NCBI GenBank assembly: GCA_000149265.1
Contig: CH003232.1
Span: 670,447 to 734,446, forward strand
DNA from: Ciona savignyi
Taxonomy: Eukaryota > Chordata > Ascidiacea > Phlebobranchia > Cionidae
Direction: 5' to 3'
DNA length: 64,000 nt
Position numbers and translations under genes: made by a program
Notes under the pieces: model-generated
Database searches by the model: none
What the model was told of the DNA's origin: nothing
The model's input: only the letters and a program-made list of their open reading frames with translations
Shown: positions 25,201 to 36,919 of the stretch, in pieces
How the letters are laid out: each line of letters begins with the position of its first letter
Numbering within the stretch: the stretch's first letter is position 1

Positions 25201-28200
25201 CTAATACATTTGGACTTAAGAAAATCGTGAGGAAATTCCGTACAACGGATTTATCCACGGTTATCGTCGGATCCCTCATGACGTAAATTCACATTGAAGG
25301 ATTTATGGTCATCGTTAGATAACTCGTGACGTCAATTTGAATTCAGTGATTTATCCACGGCTATCATCGGATAATCAATAAGGAATGTATCCATGATTAT
25401 ATATCGTTGGTTAAGTCATAGGCAAATTCACATTAACAGACTTCTTCGCATTTGGATAATTTACCGGGTTATGTTAATTTAGTCCATGTCTGGGTGACGG
25501 GATAATTTCAAGATAAAAAGGCTTGAGATATAGTTTCACTAACATTTCAGTCCAACCAAGGTTAGTCTGGTGGTTTAGTGCGACGCCTTTCAACCGAAAG
25601 GGTTTTAGGTTCAAAACTGGTCGCTAACTAGTTGGTTGTGTCATAGGGCAAGGGAAGGAACATGTGAATCATACACAACACACTGCGAATAGTTCCGGTA
25701 ACTCGACGGTGGGCGCGAGGTAATCTGACGATTGCCCGTGTGTTAACCCCCTTGGTTTTCTCATTCACGAGGATAAACATGAATATCCCATCCTATCCTT
25801 ACGTTCTCCAATCCACAGGTTCGGACGCAAACCAACGATGATATTATCTTATGTCGGTGTGATCGGTTCAATGTTTGCCATATCTTATTCGGTATCGGTC
25901 GAAATGTACATAGCTTTTAGAACTGCGTGTGCCGCCTTTGCATACGGAACCACCATTGGGACCTTTGTGTACAGTAAGATAATATTAGATTGTTAATGCT
26001 GTTAAATCGTCTATAGCTCTGCACTTTATTGTAGGCTACTTGTCAACCCGGCGGTGGGCACGAGGTGATCTGACGATTGTCCGTGTGTTAACCCCCTTGG
26101 TTTTCCCACTCACGGGGATAAACATGAATATCCTATCCTATACTAACACACTGCTATAGCTTCGGTAACCTGACGACTGGTCGCGAGGTGAACTGACGAT
26201 TGCCCGTGTGTAAACCCCCTTGGTTTTCCCATTAACGGGGATAAACATGAATATCTTATCCTCCTATCCTATCTTTTCAGTCACGGAAATCGTGGGCAGT
26301 GAGTGGAGAACGTTTTTCGGGATTGGATACCAAGTGTTCTTTTCCCTCGGTTTCATGACGATGTCAGGAATTGCTTATAATTGGAGAAATTGGCACGATA
26401 CCATGGTAATACTACGATACAGATAGTTAGGATAGGAGGGAAACTGCTCGCTAAAATATGGAAATTAATTCTAACCCTGCCAAACACTAATCTCAACCCC
26501 TGAACTAGCTTAAATTTCATGACCTAACACTACCATAGCGCCCTAATCTTCATTTAAGAGTGCAATATTTAAATCACTCTTAAGACTTAAAAATGTAATA
26601 AATCACCACCAATACCTACATAACCTGGAATTAGACTGTCACGCAGTATTTGACCTCATTCAAGTTAACTTGATTGGACAATTGTCCACGTCGAAATTCT
26701 TTAGGCTGAATTTAAAAATATTCAAATGAGTCCTAGAATCGCCTACAACATTAGGCAAAGTTTAACTCACTTAATTTTAACCTTTGCAGTTGGTATGCAC
26801 TTTATTCAGCCTGCCGTTCCTTCTATTCGCCTGTCTGGTGCCAGAATCCCCAAGGTGGTTGTTCTCCAAGAACAAAGACAAGCAAGGCATCAAGGTGTAG
26901 TTTAAATACCAATTTCAGAATAAAGCATGAAATAACATTTAACTGTTCCCTGTTTTTGTTTAAAGTTAACAAATTCAAAGGTCCACACTGTCCTGGTTTA
27001 CTCTTGTAAGGTTGTGTATTTAACCCTGTAGTCGAGGGGATAAGAAAAAAATCATATTCCAGAAGGCAGAGTCATCCATGCCCGTGCTCAATACTTTCTG
27101 ATCGATTTCATTTTACAACAAAAACTTTATGGACGTTGCCTTTACTCATTAGATTCATTTGCATCGTTCAAAAGCTGCTACAAGTTATTTTAAATAAAAA
27201 CAATTCTCACCAGAGGTTAATTTTTCTGAAGTTACATTGTAGGATTTCTCACAATATTATATAATTATCTCTGATGAAGACTAAAGTAAGTTACCAGCGA
27301 CCAGTTTCGAACCTGTAAACAGCGTCTAATTATACCAAAATTGAATAATTTATTGCTTTTTTCGACGTGTACGACTATCGTATTGCCGTTTTTTTCCGTT
27401 TTCCAAATTTTTTATCAATAGTCCAGTCCTGCTTATGTTTTCATCGTGGAAACAGACAATAAACTAAACTAAAAACTAAACTGTAAAACTTTGGCTGAAA
27501 GGAGGCGCACTAACTAACCAACCTATTCTGCCGAAAAATTCGAAAATATTTTAATTACAAAATGTTGGTTATTTGTATACACTAAACCTTCAACTGTGTC
27601 TAGGTCACCAAACTGTTTGCCAGAATCAATAGAGTGGAGATAACAGACGAAGACTGGGAAGAGGCTAAAATGGCTGGTAGCAAGGAGGAGGTGATTATGA
27701 CGCAATAATGCGGCTGTTACTTCACTGACATGGTGCTACATTTAAAGTAGAATAAGTTACGAAAGCCGGTTTAAGTTTATTTATTCCTGGGGATGCAAAA
27801 ATGGTAGAAGCTATGTAGTATCTATCGAGTTTAGTCTACTCGAGCCTTTTTTAGAGTACGATATCCGATACCAGAATCTGTTCGGTATCGATCTACTTTT
27901 AATGGCGATAAATCTTTTTTTTCTCTTTTTGGTTAAATAGGGGCTAGGCCTATACAATTTAAAAAAAGAGTATTGCCGCCAAAAAAAATAAAAAAGAGTA
28001 GACTAAACTCGATACGACACAACCAGTTTAGCCCGTGCCCACAATTAGTTACTAGATAAATTGTGTTGAATAATAATAAAAACATTGCTTCAAATGTTGT
28101 CAAACTCATTAATCTGTTGGGTACAGTAAAGTTCGAAGTGCCTTACCAAGTACGCCGCCAACTAGTCAGCGTATAACTTCGTAATGGCCCCCTTTAGCTG

Positions 28201-31200
28201 ATAGTCTGACGCGCCAGTGCACCAACCGGTATGACGCGATAGTGTGAAAAGTCGTAAAGACAGCACAAAACCAATATTTTATTTCAAAACCAATATTTTA
28301 ATCTAAAGGCAATATTTTAAAACAAAAGCCATATTTATTTTATTTCAACACAGAAAACAACACCCGATAGAAAGTACACGGTAATAGATTTGTTCAGATA
28401 CAGCGGTACAAGGATTATCACCATCAAATCTATGTTCATTTGGTGAGAAGTTTGAACTTATTTGTTTAGAAAAATTAAAAATTTCATATGGTTTGTCAAG
28501 GTTTTGTGGAGGTAGATTGCTGGAGTTTTTACCGAGCCAAGTTTCGAATGGGGGGCTATTTGTGTGGAAATTTGAAACTTTCATATGGCTTGTTATGTTT
28601 TTAGGCAAGGTGATTAGCCGTCGTTGCCGGGCCCCAGTGGTTTAATTGGTAAATAGAATAGGATAGGAGAATTATGTTTATCCCGAGAAGATGAAAAAAC
28701 CCAAGGGGGGTAACACACTTGGGCATTCGTCAGATCACCTCGCCCGCCGTCAGGTTACCAGAGCTATTGCAGTGTGTTTTATATGATAGACAAGTTCCTT
28801 CAATTTGGTAGAACCCATTAATCCGCTGGGTTCAGGCAATTAAAAACTCTAGTTATGTCTTCGTCGTTACAAACCGATTGATTAGTCTGGTGGATTGGTG
28901 CGTCGACGTTCAACCTAAGAGTTGCAGTCGGTAGTGTGGTAAGGCCCTTAGCTGACATTGCCTGAACCCAGTGAAATTATGGGTTTTACCAAATTAAAGG
29001 TAAGCGTAAATTATACACAACACACTGCAAAAGGTTCGGCAACCCGACGGTGGGCGCGAGGTAATCTGACGATTGCCCGTATGTTAACCCTCTTGGTTTT
29101 CCCATTCGCGGGGATAAATACGAATATCCTATTCTATCCTACACGACTTAACGTTCTCCAACCACCAAGAATAAATAATATTCTGTCATGTTTTTCTGTT
29201 TGCTTAAAACTGATAGTTGGACATTGGTCAGAGTAGGACTACGGCCGGATTTGTTTCTTGTCCGATTACCTAATATATGTTATTCAGGTATATTGTACAC
29301 AACTAACTTCTTCATATTTCCAATTTGTTTCCATTATAGGTTCGTAAGCAGTTTCGTGTATTACGGAATTTCATTAAACGCAGGCGCTTTGGCAGGAGAT
29401 TTATTCGTCAATAATACCTTGAGTAAGTTGCAATGGTTGTTTTCATGGACTTTGATCCGTTATTTGTTTTACTACGTGGATAAGTTCCATATTTAAAGCC
29501 ATGAGCTTTTACTAGGTCCGTATGCTCTAAGTCTATATGAATCTGTCAATTGACCGTTTAAAAGGCAGTAGCTATTCAAACGGTCTGTTATAAAGTTGCT
29601 GGATTATGCCAGCTGATTGCTGGTTGAGCAGTTTTCGCATAAGTCTTACGAAGATGCACTTAACACACATTGCTTGAAACCAGTGGAACTAATTTATCTT
29701 ATATGTACAACAAACATTCATCAGGTAGGATAGGATAGGGTGGGATAGATGTCGTTTTAAAAAAACTGTGAAAACACACCCTACATTTCCCACCTACTAT
29801 TTTTTTACTAAGCTCAGTTTCGAATCCTTAAGGTTTCGTCACTAAGACCGTTTTTGTTTAGAAGTCTGTATATGTATCGCTCGCGGAAACTATTCGACCA
29901 CACGACCTATAGGAAATGTGAATTATTATTACAGTAACATCCAACCAATCTTCATATCTCCTAATCAATTTATTCACAGATGGAGTAATGGAAATCGGTT
30001 CGTACATTTTATGCATTGCATTGATGGATCGTATCGGACGTAGAATCTTACTTTCCGGTATGATGCTGCTATCCGGGGTTGGACTCATTATAAGTCTTGT
30101 GGTCAATGAATATAAAGGCAATAGTCAAAGTGAGTTGTTTTAACATTAAGGTAACATTTGGTACTGTGGTCTGGGATATGAAAACAATACCAAACCAATC
30201 AGCGTCTTTTATTTTTATTGGAAAATCGTTCGCTGTTCATACCTTTTTAGAATATAAAGACATTTTTTTCAAATACAATCATTTTTATCAAAGAAAAAAA
30301 AATAGCAGTCCTACACGCTGAAATAGATTATATAGACGTAGACATTTTCCAGGAATTTTAAATTTGTACGGTCAATCGTTTGAAACCGGATAGCCACAAT
30401 CTAGTTGCCAGAACAACGTGTTCAATCTATTGTTAAATTTATGTTCAATCTATTGTTAAATGACACATTTGAATCTTTTGAATGAATTAATATTATGTAT
30501 GGCAAAAAGTGATAACAACGTCTCGAAACATATATCATTATGCAGTAGCTCAAGTAAGGTTATTCAGGGCACAAAACAGTCTGACGATTATCGGTACAAT
30601 ACGGGTTAATTTATTGTCTATTGTTAGCACACAAAATAAAGCATCAAAAGGAACCATAAACCTCCTGGGTAAAATAAATAGAACCGGGTATACGTCATGC
30701 TGACATTGCTGACAAACAGCTGTAGGTTTTATTACCGACAATAAAATATAGCATGTTTGCTTATGTGTGGATACTTAGCACCTGCTTACACATGCTTGTT
30801 TGTATAAGAAACTAATGACGTAATTGTGGCAATCATAAAATAGGATAGTCCGTTTATCTAGAGTTGGAACGACAGGGTTATAATACGGGTATTCGTTAGA
30901 TATTGTGTCCACAGCCGTAAATGTTATTACGTGTTGAGCATATATTATCCACTTTAAAGCATTAGAATAGGATATATTTATATTTATCCCCGTAAATGGG
31001 AAAACCAAGGGGGTTAACACACGGGTAATTGTCAGATCACCTCGCACCCATCGTCAGGTTACTACAGTGTGTCGACTATTAAGCGACCAGTACTGTGTCT
31101 GCAACATTAGGGCTAAAGGAGGCGTTCAACTAAATATTTTCCCTATCTCTCCAATGCAAACTGACCTCACAAAAACGACTGTCACTCAAAATCCTGACAT

Positions 31201-33665
31201 AGGAAGTCTTAGATTTTTTCACAATTCAAAATTGAAGCTTGGATCTGCAACCTAAACTCAAAACCCTACAAAATTTTGTTTAAAAATTTTGAGCCCATAC
31301 CCCTTCGTACATCGGCAACTTTTTTCCAACAAAACAGCTAGCAGATGCACATTCAACACCTTTATTTTACAAAGCACTGCTCCACGATTACAAAACTTTA
31401 CAGCTAAACGAGAACACCGGCGCGCAGCCTAGCACATGCTGCTTTCAACAAAACAAACATTGGGGAATCACCACCATTGTTACTCAGCAAAACACTAGTT
31501 TAAAAACAATGACTCATGGAGGGTACCACTCGTCACATCCTGCCGTTCATAGAGGTCTTAATTGGTTATACGCCATCTAAAAGGCACCGTTGCATTAACC
31601 CAATAGACTAACCGATCGAATATTAATTGACATTTAATTTGTTTCACTTTCTGTATGCCCTTCTATTGTACACAGGTCTTGAAACCTTAAGTTTAGTCTT
31701 TGCTTTTGCGGCCAAGATTGGTATATCCGGAGCATTTGCCATCATCTATAACTACACGAGCGAACTTTACCCCACTGTCGTTCGGTTAGTAGCGTAATTC
31801 AATATTTTCTTTAGCTGTTACAACATACCGTAATTTTTCTTATATTTTAATCCTACGGGATTGCCGAACAGAACTTGTATTTTATGTGCATCATTGATTT
31901 AATGGGTTTTAAGGCAATTTTATGGAATGATCATTACGTATTGCGGTAAGGTCTGACCATGTCCATTTTAAACAATTTTTGTCCGACCGGTTAGTCTGGT
32001 GGTATAGTGCGACACTTTCCAACCGAAAGGTTTCAGGTACGAAACTGGTCGATCGTCGGTTGTGTCCTTGGGCAGGGCACTTTACGGGTGGATAACCGTA
32101 GCCGTTGCAGCGCACAAAACCACCAAACTAACCGGTCGGACAGATTTCAAACTTTTGAAACCCGCACAATTAAACATAACCTGATGTGCAGTGTTCTTGT
32201 TAAAAATAACCTTGTAATATTTTAGGAGCAATGCAGTTGGCGCTGGTTCACTATTGGCGCGGGTTGGAGGAATAATTGCGCCATTTTTGATCTCATTACA
32301 AGATGAGATATCTTGGCTGCCAAACGCTATATTCGGGATATTTGGTAATGCAGTTAAGACTATTATTGACAGATCGTAACAACGATAATTTAAGTATGAT
32401 GGTCTAAGGTTCTGGTATATAGCATAGTGTGCTTGGTGTGCCTGGAAAAATCCAAAAATACCCAATGCTATTTGTAAATCAATCTATTTGGTTTTATTAT
32501 AAGCTAGCACAAACGACTGTTTGAATACAATCTATGTTGAATAATAAAGAAATAGAATGTACCTATCAATGCCATCAGAATACACTTAACTTGAACATTT
32601 TAAAAATATTAAAGATTTAAGCATAAATGATTCTTACGAGAAGAAAGGGTAATTTTGTTAGGATCAGGGTTAAGATTGCTCACCAGACTTAACGTAACCC
32701 AGCCATCATTTTAATATGCAATGTCACGCTTGTTCTCTTTTTCCTAATTCTTTTATTTTGGTGCTCCACAAAAAAACTGTTAGAAAAATGATATTGTTTA
32801 ATAATAGAAGTAATATTTTAAAGCTAAAGGATCTAACAATAAACATAACATTTGCCAGTACGGTCCAAAAGGCCATTCTGGTTTGAAACTTGGATTGGTT
32901 ATAAAAAACGTTAAAAAATTTCAATTTTTCGTTCAATTTTTTCAGGAATTCTGGCAACGTTGGTGTCTCTAACTTTCCCTGAAACCAACGGACACAAAAT
33001 GATGGAAACTATTGAAGAAGCGGAACTATTCTATAAAGGGAAAAATTCTAACTGCGGAATCGAAATGGGTTCTAGGTAGGAAATAGGCTAAAAACACATT
33101 TTTGTGCTTTTACATAAAACTCCTAAAATATAAAAGAACAAAAATGGTGTTCAGGCAGCTAAACACTATATTATCCCCTTAACGGAAAATATTTATTTAA
33201 GGTAGATAAGATATAATCAAAATAGGCTAACAAAACAAATAATAAAACGGTTTAACGGCCACGTCATTATTTTTCGTTAAACCGTGTGTATTTACTGGCG
33301 TGTTTTAACTGGTTAATATTCATATACAACACACTGCAATAGCTCCGGTAACCCGACGATGGGCGCGAGGTGATCTGAAGATTGCCCGTGTGTTAACCCC
33401 CTTGGTTTTCCCATTCACGGGGATAAACATGAATATCCTATCCTATCCTATTCCATTTAATCCTGCCTTCTTTTTAAAATAATCGTGGTATTCATTTTTA
33501 AAGTAATAAAATAGTAAAAATTAAACTAAAAACTAAACAATATTTTAACTTGATTTGTTTTTCAGCTCCGATATCAGTACTGACTCTATGGACAAAGGCA
33601 AAATGAATGATGCATTTTCTTCAATTGGTGACCCCGACAGCGATTCAAAAACCGCGAAGTTTTAA
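22212..33665 (+). CDS. SLC22-family organic ion transporter (MFS), 14 exons recognised
   Basis: A plasma-membrane polyspecific organic cation/anion or carnitine-type carrier. Exons: 22212-22357, 22641-22757, 23750-23876, 24800-24903, 25819-25973, 26281-26405, 26790-26894, 27604-27690, 29340-29422, 29980-30129, 31676-31784, 32226-32344, 32946-33075, 33566-33665. All phases fit except between 27690 (phase 0) and 29340 (needs phase 2), so one small exon is unrecognised or lost there. Family marks: a long Cys-rich, N-glycosylatable first loop (exons 2-3) ending YDRSLFTETVVTE, then YNLICDRK; MFS motif ADLFGRKPT at the exon 4/5 join; PESPRWLFS in exon 7; MDRIGRR in exon 10; ELYPTVVRSN across exons 11/12; TFPETNGHKMMETIEEAE in exon 13. 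The tail is Ser/Asp-rich and ends TAKF. The recognised exons encode about 550 residues, normal for the family. Substrate cannot be told from the sequence. A TTTAG lies just upstream of the ATG. Confidence 0.93.
23085..23358 (-). mobile_element. SINE-A, near full length
   Basis: Minus-oriented in SLC22 intron 2, from GGATGAGATAGGATATTC-like tail to CGCCAGACTAACCGGA. A diverged plus-oriented copy follows at about 23400-23605. Confidence 0.85.
24092..24735 (+). repeat. Degenerate 170-182-bp tandem array in an SLC22 intron
   Basis: Each unit contains ACAATAAAGACAAA, then TTAGCAAAATTCC, then AAGAAACAG and TTTGACTGCACTT. Marker positions 24105, 24287, 24461 and 24631 give spacings of 182, 174 and 170. 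The array ends about 65 bases before exon 4 at 24800. Confidence 0.75.
25245..25440 (+). repeat. Degenerate tandem array of about 50 bp
   Basis: Four diverged units built on GGATTTATCCACGGTTATCG, then GATAACTCATGACGT, then AAATTCACATT, inside the SLC22 intron between exons 4 and 5. Confidence 0.55.
25545..25797 (+). mobile_element. SINE-A ending at the SLC22 exon 5 acceptor
   Basis: Plus-oriented, head AAGGTTAGTCTGGTGGTTTAG, tail ATGAATATCCCATCCTATCC, ending about 20 bases before exon 25819. Confidence 0.85.
26040..26270 (+). mobile_element. Two tandem SINE-A tails at the SLC22 exon 6 acceptor
   Basis: The first tail is 26047-26140 and the second 26150-26270, both plus-oriented. The second runs without a break into the TTTTCAG that precedes exon 26281. 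Confidence 0.85.
27350..27480 (-). mobile_element. Repeat C copy, reversed
   Basis: Contains ATTGCCGTTTTTTTCCG and TTTTCATCGTGGAAAC followed by AAACTAAACTAAAAACTAAA, in the SLC22 intron before exon 27604. Confidence 0.65.
28655..28845 (-). mobile_element. SINE-A, head-truncated
   Basis: Minus-oriented, ending at CGCTGGGTTCAGGCAATT, facing the plus copy that follows. Confidence 0.83.
28877..29145 (+). mobile_element. SINE-A, near full length
   Basis: Plus-oriented, from GATTGATTAGTCTGGTGG to ACGAATATCCTATTC. It occupies the interval where an SLC22 exon is missing. Confidence 0.85.
29805..29910 (-). mobile_element. SINE-B (second tRNA-like repeat)
   Basis: Read on the minus strand: GTGTGGTCGAATAGTTTCCG (A-box-like), then GATACATATACAGACTTC and a B-box-like GGATTCGAAACTGAG. 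It resembles a degraded class II tRNA. Related pieces: 9745-9795, 14520-14570, 14725-14840 and 20500-20560. Confidence 0.6.
30965..31075 (-). mobile_element. SINE-A tail
   Basis: Minus-oriented 3' part only, in the SLC22 intron before exon 31676. Confidence 0.83.
31983..32145. mobile_element. SINE-A head with inverted second head (fold-back)
   Basis: Starts GTCCGACCGGTTAGTCTGG and ends with the inverted copy ACTAACCGGTCGGAC. Between them lie one B-box region and GTGTCCTTGGGCAGGG. The ends can pair over about 30 bases. It lies 80 bases before SLC22 exon 32226. Confidence 0.8.
33325..33455 (+). mobile_element. SINE-A, 5'-truncated
   Basis: Plus-oriented, close to consensus (GCTCCGGTAACCCGACGATG to ATCCTATCCTATCC), in the last SLC22 intron. 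Low divergence suggests a young copy. Confidence 0.88.
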
Positions 33666-34132
33666 CAAAGAGTTAAAGAAAACTGGACATCTACGCAATT
33701 TTGTAATTGTGAATTGCCTAAGTAACCCATTTGTGTATAATAGTTTGCATATTTCCTAATTAGAAAATGTGTTCATACAGCAAAGTCTACTAAGCTAAAC
33801 ATTCGACTTGGGGTTTTACAATGTTGGTTAAGGTTATTGAGCTACACTGTATTCCTAATTTTGTCTTTACAACACTAGAAAGTGTTTAATATATGCAGTC
33901 CTGTACCTTCTAAGCTAAGGCAGGTCCACACACAGGTTCGCTAGCCGACGAACAGGCGTAGGATTCGATAGTTATTATTGTTCGCCGGCGCACTTGTGTA
34001 AAACTTGACCCTACGCTGTTTATAATGAGATTGGTGTATTTTAATAGCGCTGATAAGGTAGTAAGTATATTTTTATAAAATACAAATTTTATAGATTATA
34101 AAGTGTTATTGCTTTCGATGCATCTACAGTGT

Positions 34133-34138
34133 AATAAA
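34133..34138 (+). terminator. Candidate poly(A) signal of the SLC22 gene
   Basis: An AATAAA lies 468 bases after the stop codon in the 3' region that is duplicated beyond the assembly gap; the second version also keeps it. No cleavage site can be assigned from sequence alone. Confidence 0.4.
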
Positions 34139-34314
34139 AATTATTTTAAATTTACAGCTTGTTATCTATCCCTTAAATTGTCTTATATAGTATTTTTGCC
34201 TGTTTGTTGTGGTATTGCATAGGGCGTAGTGGTATTGCATGATGCCGTCATTATGTTTTCTACCCAGCGTGGGTTCCTTTTTAAATAGATTGTCGAATTA
34301 AACGATTTACACGT

Positions 34315-34490
34315 GTAGGTAGTATAGAATATTCATGTTTTAGCCCCGTGACTTAAAAAACGCAATGGGCTTTAAACACGCGTGCATTTGTCAGATCACC
34401 TCGTGCCCACCGGCAGGTTACCGAAGCTATTGTTGTGTATGATTTATACGTTTCTTAAATTAGGTAGAAACCAACATTTTACTAGTTTTA
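34315..34490 (-). mobile_element. SINE-A, diverged (first haplotype)
   Basis: Minus-oriented; a matching copy sits at about 36370-36440 in the second version of this region. Confidence 0.75.
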
Positions 34491-35217
34491 TTTTTTTAAA
34501 CAATGGTTAATACGATCGTTTTAAAAAAGAATTCCACATCAAAAACGGACATTTTGTAAGTACAAATATTAACCAGGTAAATAAAACTGTCCGTAAGCCG
34601 TAACAACACAATAAATCTGCATTGCGTTTTTCCATTCACGGGGATAATACATAATTATCCTGTCCCGTCCATACTTAATTATAACACACTGTTTACAAGT
34701 ATAAAATAGCTTTTTTAATGTCACAAGGATAAGCTCAAATAACCAGATAAAACCACTGGATACATTCCAATCGTAAGACATCAGCATCTTAAAAGAAAAT
34801 AGTCCTTTTCATTTACGTCAAATTTGGTCCAATCATTTTTTATTAGGAGTTTCATTTTTATGTTGAACATGTAAACATGTATTTCTAGAATAGCTTAGCA
34901 TACAAACAAATACCTACCAGACAATTGTGCCAGTGACCTAATTTGTAGTTTTCATTTTTAGTTCCCTGCATTTAAATGTCCTACCCAATAGCTTCCTGGA
35001 TTAATCATTAACCTTTTAGCCAAGGTGTTTTAGGTTGTAATCTGGTGTTTAGTTGAGTGTGTCCTTGGAGAATATTGTTTCAATATAATGGGTTCTACTA
35101 AACTGAATGAACATCCCAATCATACACTATTTACTGAAAAAGCTAGAGTGGCCTGGTGGTGGGCGCGAAGTTACCTAAAGATTACTCGTGTAAGAACGTT
35201 TCGCGAAGTAATCTTAC

Positions 35218-35520
35218 CATTGGCAGGATACTAATATTTATCCCAGTGAATAGTAAAGAGTCAAGGGGTTAACACACGGGCGATCGTCATATTATACCTC
35301 GCTCCCACCATCGGGTTACCGAAGCTTTTGTAATGTGCTGTGTAGCCTACGTCTCTTCAATTTGTTAGAACCAATTAATCCGGTGGGTTCTATGTCCGTT
35401 AATTGCCTTGCCCAAGGCCACAACCGACTGGCTAGCGACTAGTTTCTAATCTTCAACCTTTTGACTAAAGGGCATTGCACTAAACCACCAGACTAACCGG
35501 TCGGACAATTTGCCTTTATG
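35218..35520 (-). mobile_element. SINE-A, near full length, before the gap
   Basis: Minus-oriented; the counterpart after the gap is split or deleted at about 36430-36545 and 36600-36838. Confidence 0.82.
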
Positions 35521-35592
35521 TTAACTCCCTTGCGTTTTTCCATTTAAAGGGATAAACATAAATTTTCAAATGTATTAAACATATATAACAGT

Positions 35593-35692
35593 NNNNNNNN
35601 NNNNNNNNNNNNNNNNNNNNNNNNNNNNNNNNNNNNNNNNNNNNNNNNNNNNNNNNNNNNNNNNNNNNNNNNNNNNNNNNNNNNNNNNNNNN
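35593..35692. other. Assembly gap (100 N)
   Basis: Exactly 100 undetermined bases, the usual placeholder for a gap of unknown size. The flanks are near copies of each other, so the true distance may be zero or negative. Confidence 0.99.
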
Positions 35693-36599
35693 CAGCGATT
35701 CAAAAACCGCGAAGTTTTAACAAAGAGTTAAAGAAAACTGGACATCTACGCAATTTTGTAATTGTGAATTGCCTATGTAACCCATTTGTGTATAATAGGT
35801 TTGCATATTTACTAATTAAAAATAGTGTTTATACAGCAAAGCCTACTAAGCTAAACATTCGATTTGGGCGGCTTTCCAATGCTGGTTAAGGTTATTGAGC
35901 TACACTGTATCCCTAATTGTGCCCTTACAACATCAGAAAATGTTTAATATATGCAGTCTTGTTCCCCCTAAGCTAAGGCCAGGCCCACACACAGGTTCGC
36001 TAGCCGACGGACAGGCGTAGAGTTTGATGGTTATTATTGTTCGCCGGCGCGCTTGTGTAAAACCCTACTTTAGGCTGTTTATAATGAGATTGGTGTATTT
36101 TAATAGCGCCGATAAGGTAGTAAGTGTATTTTTTTTAAATACAATTTTTTATAGATTATAAAGTGTTATTGCTTTCGATGCATCTATAGCGTAATAAAAA
36201 TTATTTTAAATTTACAGCTTGTTATCTAGCCCTTTAATTATGTTGTGTATAATATTTTGACCTGTTTGTTGTAGTGGTATTGCATCGGGCTGTCATTACG
36301 TTTTCTACCCAGTGTGGGTTCCTTTTTGAATAACTAGTCGTATTAAACGATTCACAGGTGTAGCATAGTATATATGATATTCATGTTGATCCCCGTGTCT
36401 CAAGAAAACGCAATGGGCGTTTAACACCCCGGCAATCAACCAAGAGGGTTAACACACGGGCAATCGTCATATTATACCTCCCTGCCACTGTCGGGTTACC
36501 AAAGCTATTTTAGTTTGTTTTGTAAGATTCACACGTTCCTTAAATTTTGCTAGCTACCAGTTAGGCGACATTTGCACAAATTAATAAAATTTGCTTTGC

Positions 36600-36838
36600 A
36601 CAATAAGTTAGACAGTGGGGTTGTGTTCGCCGAGCACCGTCGGGTTACCGGAGCTATTGCAGTGTCTTGTGTATGATTTACACGTTCCTTAAATTTAGTA
36701 GAACCCATTTAACCGCTGGGTTTAGGCAATGTCTGTTAAGTGCCTTGCCCAAGATGACAACCTACTAGCTAGCGACCAGTTACCTTTCGACTGAAGGGCA
36801 TCGCACTAAACCACCAGACTAACCGGTCGGACAATTTG
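36600..36838 (-). mobile_element. SINE-A, after the gap
   Basis: Minus-oriented head and middle ending CAGACTAACCGGTCGGAC, matching the head end at about 35510 before the gap. Confidence 0.82.
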
Positions 36839-36919
36839 CCTTTATGTTAACTCCCTTGCGTTTTTCCATTTAAAGGGATAAACATAAATTTTCAAATGTA
36901 TTAAACATATATAATAGTT

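Larger units (their letters stand above)
33638..36917. repeat. Gap-flanking near-duplicate of the SLC22 3' end (33638-35592 and 35693-36917)
   Basis: Sequence from 33638, in the last coding exon, restarts almost identically at 35693, directly after the gap. The last bases before the gap (about 35501-35592) reappear at about 36826-36917. The two versions differ by scattered substitutions and small indels, and the first carries roughly 700 extra bases between about 34500 and 35215. The second contains only the last nine codons of the transporter (SDSKTAKF region) and its 3' flank. This fits two haplotypes laid end to end rather than a second gene. Confidence 0.8.

Noticed and set aside
28958..29236. 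Plus frame containing [20 protein letters not shown]
   Set aside because: That peptide is a translation of the SINE-A middle and tail; the same phrase appears in frames at many other SINE copies.
35693..35720. A third SLC22 gene after the gap
   Set aside because: Only the final nine codons and 3' flank are present and they match the first gene; best explained as its other haplotype.
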